A DNA stretch of 43,039 bases, from the IMG/VR virus record IMGVR_UViG_3300032271_000084, positions 1 to 43,039 of that record. One strand, given 5' to 3'. The notes beneath the pieces were generated by a model. It saw only the letters and a program-made list of their open reading frames with translations. It was not told where the DNA came from and did not search any database. This DNA comes from a virus. This document shows positions 31,627-38,424 of this stretch, piece by piece. A program made the position numbers and the translations under genes. How positions within the stretch are numbered: position 1 is the stretch's first letter; each line of letters opens with the position of its first letter.

Positions 31627-31838
31627 ACGAACACTACCTTCCAATCTGTACCTGCTGCTACGCAGTACGTGTTGAACCACAACGAGCAAAGATGACTCGA
31701 CCAACGTGCATGGAATGTGGAGAGATGCTGGCACAACGTGTCAAGCACACCATAGCACCAATGAACAAGAGCAACTACATGCTCTTCACTGATCCAGAGA
31801 TGCTCAAGCAGCTCAATCCTAAGCGCACATCGACGTAA
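31623..31838 (+). CDS. small zinc-ribbon protein, 71 aa
   Basis: Two CxxC knuckles, C9-x2-C12 (with C11 between) and C29-x2-C32 in MTRPTCMECGEML, indicate a zinc ribbon or DksA/TraR-like finger. The arrangement ...RVEPQRAKMTRPTCMECGE recalls small phage zinc-finger proteins that bind DNA or RNA polymerase. It starts in an ATGA overlap. It might modulate transcription, but this is inference from fold type only. Confidence 0.62.
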   Translation: MNEHYLPICTCCYAVRVEPQRAKMTRPTCMECGEMLAQRVKHTIAPMNKSNYMLFTDPEMLKQLNPKRTST

Positions 31839-31865
31839 TGACGCTCACCCCTAGCACCCCGAGAC

Positions 31866-31976
31866 GCCAGCGGAGCTGGCATACGGGCTGCGGCGGGCTT
31901 CGCTCAACCAGTGTACCGGGCTAGCTCCCGGCCCTTAAGGGGGGCCGTGAGGCTGCGCCCTCTGTTGTTTTTTAAC
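31866..31976 (+). other. second GC-rich hairpin island, possibly with terminator
   Basis: GCCAGC-GGA-GCTGGC (31866-31880), CCGGG-CTAGCT-CCCGG (31916-31931), CCCTT/AAGGG (31932-31941) and a weak GAGG...CCTC stem followed by TGTTGTTTTTTAA (ends about 31974). No gene lies in 31839-31997. It shares GCTTCGCTC and CCGGGCTAGC with the leader island at 30335-30483. Confidence 0.45.
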
Positions 31977-31997
31977 CACACATAGGAGTTAACTATT

Positions 31998-32159
31998 ATG
32001 ACCTTGTTTTACATAGAATCAAATGACTACGACGACGTGCTCGTAGAGCTAAATCCAGAGGATACTCGTGACCTTTTCAATGACGAGAACAACAACGTCA
32101 AGCAACAAACGGGAGACAGTTCAGAGTTCTACAACTGGCTTCTCAATCACCCCAAGTAA
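31998..32159 (+). CDS. small acidic protein, 53 aa
   Basis: AGGAG lies 10 bases before ATG 31998. The product is rich in Asp, Asn and Glu (YIESNDYDDVLVELNPEDTR, DLFNDENNNVKQQTGDSS) and ends FYNWLLNHPK. There is no recognised domain. It is flanked upstream by the GC-rich island and downstream by a dual-hairpin leader, so it may be on its own processed RNA. Confidence 0.55.
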   Translation: MTLFYIESNDYDDVLVELNPEDTRDLFNDENNNVKQQTGDSSEFYNWLLNHPK

Positions 32160-32168
32160 CACAACACT

Positions 32169-32223
32169 ATAGGTCATTCACACGAGTGACCTATGTTGGC
32201 AATGTTGCCTACATTGGAGATAG
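32169..32223 (+). promoter_or_regulatory. dual-hairpin leader element, copy 2
   Basis: ATAGGTCA (32169-32176) pairs with TGACCTAT (32187-32194) around a 10-base loop. Next, GGCA (32198-32201) pairs with TGCC (32106-based arm at 32206-32209) inside an ATGT/ACAT outer stem. GGAGATAG (32216-32223) then serves as ribosome binding site for the gene at 32227. Copy 3 repeats CTATGT, GGCAATGTTGCCTA and GGAGATAG at nearly the same spacing. Confidence 0.55.
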
Positions 32224-32226
32224 ATC

Positions 32227-32658
32227 ATGGGCTTAGACATGTATTTAAATGGTCACGTTCACGTTGGTTACAACGACGAAGTAGTAGCAGATAAGATTGC
32301 TGCATTTTTTCCTGAAATCAAAACAAGAGCTAAGACAATCATTGTTGAAGCTGCTTATTGGCGCAAAGCAAATGCTATTCATGGGTGGTTTGTAAAGAAC
32401 ATTCAAAGTAATGTTGATGATTGTGGTGCTTATTGGGTTAGTAGAGAAGAACTAAAAAAACTTGTAGATACATGCAAAGAAGTTCTTAATAACAAAGACA
32501 GGGCATTAGAGTTACTTTCACCTACACCGGGGTTTTTCTTTGGTGATGCTGCTGTAGACGATTGGTATTTTGAGGGAATCAAATTAACTATTGAGCAAAT
32601 AGAGACTTGTTTAGCATGGCCTGATTATTGGAGCTTTCAATACCAGTCTTTTTGGTAA
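32227..32658 (+). CDS. conserved phage protein, MGLDMYL family, 143 aa
   Basis: The start MGLDMYLNGHVHVGYNDE and the core AAYWRKANAIHGWFVKNIQSNVDDCGAYWVSREELKKLVDTCKEVL...PTPGFFFGDAAVDDWYFEGIKLTIEQIE match a widespread family in phages and bacteria. I know it by pattern (YWRKANAIH, FFFG, DWYF) and know of no proven activity. Conserved Trp, His, Cys and Asp residues suggest a folded binding domain. It is translated from GGAGATAG in a hairpin leader, directly ahead of the VWA/AAA+ group. Confidence 0.8.
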   Translation: MGLDMYLNGHVHVGYNDEVVADKIAAFFPEIKTRAKTIIVEAAYWRKANAIHGWFVKNIQSNVDDCGAYWVSREELKKLVDTCKEVLNNKDRALELLSPTPGFFFGDAAVDDWYFEGIKLTIEQIETCLAWPDYWSFQYQSFW

Positions 32659-32667
32659 ATCACTTTT

Positions 32668-32721
32668 ACATAGCCTTGGATCAGGGCTATGTGGAGGCAA
32701 TGTTGCCTAAACCGGAGATAG
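32668..32721 (+). promoter_or_regulatory. dual-hairpin leader element, copy 3
   Basis: ACATAGCC (32668-32675) pairs with GGCTATGT (32685-32692) around a 9-base loop. AGGCA (32695-32699) pairs with TGCCT (32704-32708). GGAGATAG (32714-32721) precedes ATG 32724. The first stem differs from copy 2 in sequence but keeps its pairing, while the second hairpin and ribosome binding site are identical. Confidence 0.55.
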
Positions 32722-32723
32722 TA

Positions 32724-33173
32724 ATGGATACACCAGTCTTATCGACTTTGTATGCTGCTGCTACTGAATCGTTAGTTTCAGACGCTAGTGCAACTAGTAC
32801 GTTTGAGAAGATGATTACAGAAGCATTTACGCATGGAACTATTGATACGTTTGCTAAAGACCTTCTTGACACTGAGAGGCAGATCAAGAAAGACTTTGAA
32901 GTCAAGTCAATGCCCGGCCCTTGGCGGTCTGCTAAGTCCGTCATTATGGGAGCCATGAAACTCAGCATCAAGCTAGTAGACAGTAATGGCAACTACTTTG
33001 GCAAGACTGCTCTTCAGAACAAAATCAAGGATTGCAAGGTTCACACTAAAGAACCAATCAACTCTGATGCTTATGCAAACAAAATTATCAAACTTCTTAT
33101 GGAGATACCAGAAGACCTTGACGCTGGTCTTATTCTCCGTTTGGTTGGTGACTTCATTCGCGATGCTGACTAA
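32724..33173 (+). CDS. unknown protein coupled to the VWA gene, 149 aa
   Basis: ATG 32724 follows GGAGATAG, so I reject an upstream in-frame ATG inside the previous gene. The protein is helical with a charged middle (FAKDLLDTERQIKKDFEVKSMPGPWRSAKSVIMGAMKLSIKLVD) and ends EIPEDLDAGLILRLVGDFIRDAD. There is no recognised domain. Its stop overlaps the ATG of the VWA protein (TAATG), so it may be a third part of the VWA/AAA+ system, for example an adaptor. Confidence 0.65.
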   Translation: MDTPVLSTLYAAATESLVSDASATSTFEKMITEAFTHGTIDTFAKDLLDTERQIKKDFEVKSMPGPWRSAKSVIMGAMKLSIKLVDSNGNYFGKTALQNKIKDCKVHTKEPINSDAYANKIIKLLMEIPEDLDAGLILRLVGDFIRDAD

Positions 33174-34954
33174 TGCTAACGCAAGGCATTGAAGTAATGA
33201 GGTACATCCGAGCTAGTGCTGGCAGAGCTGGCATCTCGGTTGTATTTGAAAATATTAATCAGCCTAGGCATGATGGCAAAACTATTTATCTGCCTAGGAT
33301 CACTGACAAAACCAGTGATGACGAACTTAAACAGCTAATGGCATCTGTAGACCACGAGGTTGCACATGATCGCTTTAGCTGCTTTGATGTTCTTGCGGAG
33401 AAGAAGCTTGATGGTTCTGGTATCTTGATGTTTGTCTGGAACTTCTTAGAAGACTCTAGGGTTAACGTCATAGAGGCTAAGGAGTACAGAGGTTTCAGAG
33501 AGAACTGGGATCACTGTAGCTCTGAGCTAGTAGCAGACATTCTTAAAAGAGCTGAGAAAGAGAAAACAGCTTCTTCAAAGCTTACTTCTTCGTTGCTATG
33601 TTGGGAAAGCCACATATCTGCGACTTACTTTCCAACAATGGAGTTGGTGGTTAGCCGATTCGTTCCCAACAAAGAGATTACAAATGTTCTTAATAACTAT
33701 TGTGATCGTCTTGTTTCTTGTCATCAGATTCTCAACAAAAGACTAGGTACTGAAGCAACGTATCAACTGGCTGTAGACATACTTACAGAGCTGGGTGCTA
33801 AGTGCAAAGAAGAGCTTAAGGAAGACAAAAAGCCTTCAGATAAATCTAGTGGCAAATCAAAAGGCAAAGCAGAAGAGTCTGAATCTGAAGATAAAGAGTC
33901 CGATGAATCTCTGGAGCATGAAAAGGGTGAACAAGACTACAAAGTCATCAACATAAAGCTCACCAAAGAAGACCTAGAAAAGTTCTCTTTGACTATGCCT
34001 CAAGATGGTGCTGAGATGGGTAAGGTTGGTGTTAACTTTGAACCTGTAGACATTGGTAGAGATAGATGGGACTTGACTGACTACAAAGATTTCATTGTAG
34101 TTAACTATCCTAAAAAGACTGGTGATACTACTTTTTTTAATAAAACAGCCACTAGTGAAAAGTTTAAAACTGAGTACAGGAGTAGGGTTAGTGACAAGCT
34201 AGTCTCTCAAGAAAATTTTGCTCAACAGGTTCGTAGGCTAATACAAATCAGAGCTAGAGTACAAACTCAATACGGCACTAAACGCGGCAAGCTAGACCAG
34301 TCTAGACTGTCTCGTATTTGCTTTGATGCTCCCGGATTCAATGAGCGTGTGTTTAAGACTCGGATTGAGAACAAGACTCTGGATGCTGCTATCACAGTTC
34401 TAGTAGACATGTCTGGCTCTATGGCTGGTGATAAGGCGTACTACGCTTTAGCTTCTACTTTGCTGCTAAATGAAGTGTGTTCAACACTAAACATACCACT
34501 AGAAATCATTGGTTTTACTGATGGATACATCTCTGGCTCAACAGTTGCTCCAGTCATGTTTATCTACAAATCTTTCTCTGACCTAAAAGTCACTGAAGAT
34601 GCACTAGTGCATGATTTTTCAATGAGTAGTCGTCACATGAATGGCAACCCTGATGGTGAAAACATTCTCTGGACACATGATCGCTTGATCAAACGTAAAG
34701 AGAAGAAAAAGATCATGGTTGTTATGTCTGATGGTAGTCCAGCAGCTTCTAAAAGTTCTTATGGCTTAGAAGGCTTTACTAAAAAAGTCATCGATGAAAT
34801 ACAGGGCGGTAAAAAAGTAGACATCTATGGCCTAGGTTTGTGTAGTGACTCAGTTAAGTACTACTACAAAGCACACGATGTTGTCTCTGAACCCCAAGAA
34901 ATTCCCAGCAAGTTGTTATCCTTAATAGAAAGAAAGGTGTTAAGTCATGTCTAG
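33173..34954 (+). CDS. CobT-like VWA protein with HExxH (zincin-like) N-domain, 593 aa
   Basis: The N-domain holds HEVAH at 61-65 and NFLEDSRVN at 90-98. This HExxH...LED pattern suggests a zincin-like domain, seen in some CobT/VWA relatives. An acidic/Lys/Ser linker covers about 212-258. The C-terminal VWA domain carries the MIDAS DMSGS (412-416), with NPDGENILW (492-500) and MVVMSDGSP (516-523), as in CobT. The AAA+ partner overlaps by 8 bases. CobT with CobS inserts cobalt in B12 synthesis, but no other B12 gene is present. N4-like phages also carry an AAA+/VWA pair of unknown role (recollection). The likely job is ATP-driven remodelling of an unidentified target. ATG 33197 is an alternative start. 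Confidence 0.8.
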   Translation: MLTQGIEVMRYIRASAGRAGISVVFENINQPRHDGKTIYLPRITDKTSDDELKQLMASVDHEVAHDRFSCFDVLAEKKLDGSGILMFVWNFLEDSRVNVIEAKEYRGFRENWDHCSSELVADILKRAEKEKTASSKLTSSLLCWESHISATYFPTMELVVSRFVPNKEITNVLNNYCDRLVSCHQILNKRLGTEATYQLAVDILTELGAKCKEELKEDKKPSDKSSGKSKGKAEESESEDKESDESLEHEKGEQDYKVINIKLTKEDLEKFSLTMPQDGAEMGKVGVNFEPVDIGRDRWDLTDYKDFIVVNYPKKTGDTTFFNKTATSEKFKTEYRSRVSDKLVSQENFAQQVRRLIQIRARVQTQYGTKRGKLDQSRLSRICFDAPGFNERVFKTRIENKTLDAAITVLVDMSGSMAGDKAYYALASTLLLNEVCSTLNIPLEIIGFTDGYISGSTVAPVMFIYKSFSDLKVTEDALVHDFSMSSRHMNGNPDGENILWTHDRLIKRKEKKKIMVVMSDGSPAASKSSYGLEGFTKKVIDEIQGGKKVDIYGLGLCSDSVKYYYKAHDVVSEPQEIPSKLLSLIERKVLSHV

Positions 34955-36074
34955 TACAGATAAAGTAGAAGACCTCGTTAAGAAAGCTCTTAAGGAGGCG
35001 TTAGATAAGCGCAAAGTATCTACTCCAACCCCGGCAGAAGCAGCATTCACAGAGATTCTTGAAGAAATGTGTCCCAGAGAGCTAGCTACTCCACATACCC
35101 CACATTTAGGTAGGATCGCCCTTAAAGCTGATCAAGCATATTTCTCCGTTGTTACTAGAAACACGGACATAAATGCAGAAGATGACTTTCCTGTCTCAAT
35201 CTTTGACTCATATGATTGGGATGAGCGTATTGCTTCTTTTATTCCAAAGGTAAACCTTAACTACGTCATTGATGCAGAGCTTGCAGCTAGCATCTTACGT
35301 GCTTGGGAAATGGACGAAAAGGTACTTTGTTATGGCCCTACTGGTGCTGGTAAGTCTTCTCTGGTTGAACAGTTGTGTGCTATTACTCGTCGCCCTTTTA
35401 TCCGTATTAACTGCACAGGAGACATGGATAGCTCCATGATCTTTGGTCAGCTAACAGCTAGGGATGGCTCTACACACTGGGTTGATGGTGCTGTTACAGA
35501 GGCTGTACGCTATGGCGCAGTTTTTGCTTGGGACGAGTGGGACGTAACTCCTCCAGAGATTTCTATGGGTCTGCAATGGCTCTTAGAGGACGAAGGCAAG
35601 CTGTTCCTAAAAGAAATGCCCGGTAGTACCAAAGACAAACAAGTGATACCACATCATCACTTCAGGCTTGTGGCAATCGGTAATACACAGGGTCAAGGTG
35701 ATGACACAGGTGCTCACGCTGGTACTAACGTACAAAACTCAGCTACACTAGATCGCTTCGGCACAGCCGTTTACGTAGGCTATCTCAAACCAGATGTAGA
35801 AGAAAAAATGATCCTAAACAAGTGGGGTTCCACTATCACGGTCAAAGCAACCAAGGAGCTTGTTAAACTTGCTAACTTGATTCGCCAAGGCTACCAAGCT
35901 GGTCAATTCAACTTGACTATGTCTCCTCGCTCATTGTTCAGCATTTGCAAGAAGCTGTCGTATGGTTCTACCTTACACAAAGCTTACCAAGTGGTGTATC
36001 TCAACAAGCTGAATGAAACACAACGCAAAGTTGCTGACGAACTCTTCATCAAAATTTACGGCAACGTAGTCTAG
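34947..36074 (+). CDS. CobS/MoxR-like AAA+ ATPase, 375 aa
   Basis: The AAA+ core has Walker A GPTGAGKS (130-137), Walker B VFAWDEWD (192-199), sensor Asn in IGNTQGQ (244-250) and the arginine finger in ATLDRF (266-271). GDDTGAHAGT ahead of LDRF is a CobS-type feature. The N-terminal 100 residues are a helical adaptor. The overlap with the VWA gene (ATG inside its last codons) implies a complex, as for MoxR/VWA chaperones and CobST. A strong terminator follows. Substrate unknown. Confidence 0.87.
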   Translation: MSSTDKVEDLVKKALKEALDKRKVSTPTPAEAAFTEILEEMCPRELATPHTPHLGRIALKADQAYFSVVTRNTDINAEDDFPVSIFDSYDWDERIASFIPKVNLNYVIDAELAASILRAWEMDEKVLCYGPTGAGKSSLVEQLCAITRRPFIRINCTGDMDSSMIFGQLTARDGSTHWVDGAVTEAVRYGAVFAWDEWDVTPPEISMGLQWLLEDEGKLFLKEMPGSTKDKQVIPHHHFRLVAIGNTQGQGDDTGAHAGTNVQNSATLDRFGTAVYVGYLKPDVEEKMILNKWGSTITVKATKELVKLANLIRQGYQAGQFNLTMSPRSLFSICKKLSYGSTLHKAYQVVYLNKLNETQRKVADELFIKIYGNVV

Positions 36075-36088
36075 AACTGCAAAACCAT

Positions 36089-36120
36089 ATAGCCTTCCCT
36101 TTTGGGAGGGCTATTTATTT
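36089..36120 (+). terminator. strong intrinsic terminator after the AAA+ gene
   Basis: ATAGCCTTCCC (36089-36099), loop TTTT, GGGAGGGCTAT (36104-36114), then TTATTT. An eleven-pair stem with one GU pair. It separates the VWA/AAA+ group from the replication genes. Confidence 0.8.
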
Positions 36121-36142
36121 TGGGTTTTATTAAAAGGAACTT

Positions 36143-36319
36143 ATGAAACAAACTCCTAAATCATGCAGTTGCCCAGCATGTAAAGCTGGAAAAACTACTA
36201 AAGGTGGTAAGTACATGATGAATCAAAAAGAACGTTCTATTCGTACTGCATGGAGAAATCAACGCACTAAGGAAGACCCAATAGTGAGTCCAGCACCAAG
36301 TGGGAGTTACTTTGATTGA
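36143..36319 (+). CDS. small Cys-cluster protein, 58 aa
   Basis: AAAAGGAACTT precedes ATG 36143. SCSCPACKAGKTTKGGKYMM gives Cys8, Cys10 and Cys13, followed by basic residues (QKERSIRTAWRNQRTK). I recall small phage proteins with this CxCPxCK...K pattern. It may be a zinc-binding nucleic-acid binder. Its end overlaps the start of the primase gene, so it probably belongs with the replication group. Confidence 0.65.
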   Translation: MKQTPKSCSCPACKAGKTTKGGKYMMNQKERSIRTAWRNQRTKEDPIVSPAPSGSYFD

Positions 36320-37130
36320 TCGCAGACTTATCTTAGCTAATGCACCATCTGTGATGGGGCAGCAGGTACACGTTAATCACGTTGGATGCCCCTCTGGTGA
36401 GGACACAAAGCGTAGGTTGTATATCAAACGTACACACAAAGGTGTCGTGGCATATTGCCACCATTGTGCTGAAGCTGGCTTTGCTTCTGATGGTATTAGT
36501 GGTGATCGTATGGCTACGTGGCTCACTGAAGAGAAGGTACTTGATACAGTAAAAACACCAACACCAAAGCTAGGCCCACTAAGCAGTGCTGCAAAAACGT
36601 GGCTGTTAAAACACTACTGTAGTACTGATTACTTTGGGTTTAGTGGCGTAGAAGGGAAAGACCATCAAATTGCGCTTACACTTCGCAGCCCAGAAACAGA
36701 CATCATTGGTTATCAGGTACGTAACTTGCTTCCTAGTGCTACACCAAAATATATAACTACTTATTTACGTAACGGTAACAAAGGTGACTCCGCATGGTTT
36801 CACTACAAAAACAACAGATCACTTGTGATTACTGAAGACTACCTCAGTGCATACAGAATAGCCCAAGATTCTGATGGAATGATTAGCTCTTTGGCGTTAC
36901 TAAGAACAACAATCACAGATCGCACACTACTTCAAATATATGAGCTTGATTTCAAGAACATAGTTATTTGGCTTGATCCTGATGAAGCAGGTAAAAAAGG
37001 AGCAGACAAAGCACAGAAAGAACTAAAACACTTCCTACCTAGAGAGACATCTATTCAGTACATAGACATTGGCTTTGAGCCAAAAGAATGCACAGTAGGT
37101 GAATTAATATCAATGCTTATAGGACTTTAA
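36312..37130 (+). CDS. DNA primase, TOPRIM type, about 272 aa
   Basis: I place the start at TTG 36312, since GGGAG (36302-36306) lies just before it; GTG 36300 is the alternative. The N-part has Cys/His pairs typical of a primase zinc ribbon (HVGCPSGED, then VAYCHHCAEAG). The TOPRIM part has ITEDYLSAYRIA (Glu) and IVIWLDPDEAGKKGADKA (DxD). It resembles the primase half of T7 gp4, but the helicase is a separate gene that overlaps by one base (TAATG). It would lay RNA primers at the fork. Confidence 0.78.
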   Translation: MIDRRLILANAPSVMGQQVHVNHVGCPSGEDTKRRLYIKRTHKGVVAYCHHCAEAGFASDGISGDRMATWLTEEKVLDTVKTPTPKLGPLSSAAKTWLLKHYCSTDYFGFSGVEGKDHQIALTLRSPETDIIGYQVRNLLPSATPKYITTYLRNGNKGDSAWFHYKNNRSLVITEDYLSAYRIAQDSDGMISSLALLRTTITDRTLLQIYELDFKNIVIWLDPDEAGKKGADKAQKELKHFLPRETSIQYIDIGFEPKECTVGELISMLIGL

Positions 37131-38395
37131 TGGACTACGACGTTCTATTTCTTTGCGCTGAAAGCAAAGAAAACTTACAAAAGTACAGGCGGCATATCAA
37201 ACCGCATGTAGTGGTCAAAGAGACCAACATCATTCTTGATGGCATGGAGAAATACTACAAAACATTTCCAAGTGTCACAAGCTTTAACTGGGATGCCTTC
37301 AGTGCATTTTTGATAGCAGATCAGAGCAAACGACTAACTGACGATGCAATCGTTAAGTTGCGTATGACTTTGACTAAAGCAAAGATGTACACACCCCACG
37401 TAGCACACGAGGAAGTTATTAAAAGCATTATTGAGCTTGACTACTTAGCTCAGATCATGGAAGAGTGTGAGCGCGTTAAGGAGGGTTCTAGTGACCTAGA
37501 GCATGTACACATGCTTGCAACTGATGCTCTTAAGAGCGTGGAGAGATTCATTGAAAAAGATGAGCTATTTGTTTCTGCTGATTTATCTGGTATTGCAGAT
37601 CGCATTAGTAGTACTGGCTATGAGTGGCGATTGGACGTGCTTAATCGTTCTCTTGGGCCTCTCCGTAGCGGTAATTTTGTCATTGTTGCAGCGCGTGTTG
37701 AGGTAGGTAAAACAACATTCCTAGCAAGTGAGGTTAGTTACATTGCACAGCAGTTGCCTAAAAATCGACCTGTTGTGTGGGTTAACAACGAGGAAGAGTC
37801 TTCAGTTGTGTTCTTTCGTATTGTTCAAGCTGCGCTTGGTAAAGAGTCTAAAGAACTTATTGTTGATTCAAAGGTAGCTATGGAGACCTACACAGCCTTG
37901 ATGGATGGGGACAAGAACAAGATTCGTGTTACTAAAGACACCAATCATGTGCGTGACCTAGAGACTTTGTTTCGAGAAGTTAATCCCGGATTGATTGTGT
38001 TTGACCAGCTAGACAAAGTAGATGGTTTTAGCAAAGGAGACGAACGTGAAGACATCAAACTTGGCAAGATTTATAAGTGGGCTAGGGAACTTGCCCGCAC
38101 TTATGGGCCTGTCATTGCAGCTTCTCAGCTTAGTGCTTCGGTTGTTGATCTTAAAGACCCTCCGTTTATCGGAATGGATGCTCTCCGTGGAAGTAAGACG
38201 GACAAACCGGGCGAAGCAGACGTTGTACTTACTTTGGGAAAGTACAAAGAACCCAAAAGCCCCGAAGAAGAAATGATTCGGACTATCAATGTTCCTAAGA
38301 ACAAACTACCCGGAGGAGGTGCTAAACACGTCGAGTCAGATCGACACGGACAATTCCTAGTAACTATTGACCCAATCAGGGCAAGGTTTGAATAA
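37130..38395 (+). CDS. replicative DNA helicase, DnaB/T7 gp4-like, 421 aa
   Basis: The RecA-type core has Walker A AARVEVGKTTF (187-197), catalytic Glu in VNNEEES (218-224), Walker B GLIVFDQLDKV (287-297), and the ASQLSASVV...GMDALRGSKTDKPGEADVVL motif. The first 150 residues form a helical N-domain typical of DnaB-like phage helicases. Walker A carries Arg-Val-Glu-Val where DnaB usually has RPSM. It is translated in overlap with the primase, so the two probably act as a complex. Confidence 0.88.
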   Translation: MDYDVLFLCAESKENLQKYRRHIKPHVVVKETNIILDGMEKYYKTFPSVTSFNWDAFSAFLIADQSKRLTDDAIVKLRMTLTKAKMYTPHVAHEEVIKSIIELDYLAQIMEECERVKEGSSDLEHVHMLATDALKSVERFIEKDELFVSADLSGIADRISSTGYEWRLDVLNRSLGPLRSGNFVIVAARVEVGKTTFLASEVSYIAQQLPKNRPVVWVNNEEESSVVFFRIVQAALGKESKELIVDSKVAMETYTALMDGDKNKIRVTKDTNHVRDLETLFREVNPGLIVFDQLDKVDGFSKGDEREDIKLGKIYKWARELARTYGPVIAASQLSASVVDLKDPPFIGMDALRGSKTDKPGEADVVLTLGKYKEPKSPEEEMIRTINVPKNKLPGGGAKHVESDRHGQFLVTIDPIRARFE

Positions 38396-38424
38396 ACAAT
38401 GATCAATACTATAGGTGGAAAACC

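Noticed and set aside
32168-32173. ACTATAGG before hairpin leader copy 2, and again near 38410, resembling the end of a T7 promoter
   Set aside because: No phage RNA polymerase gene is present and the upstream half of the T7 promoter is missing; eight bases can match by chance.
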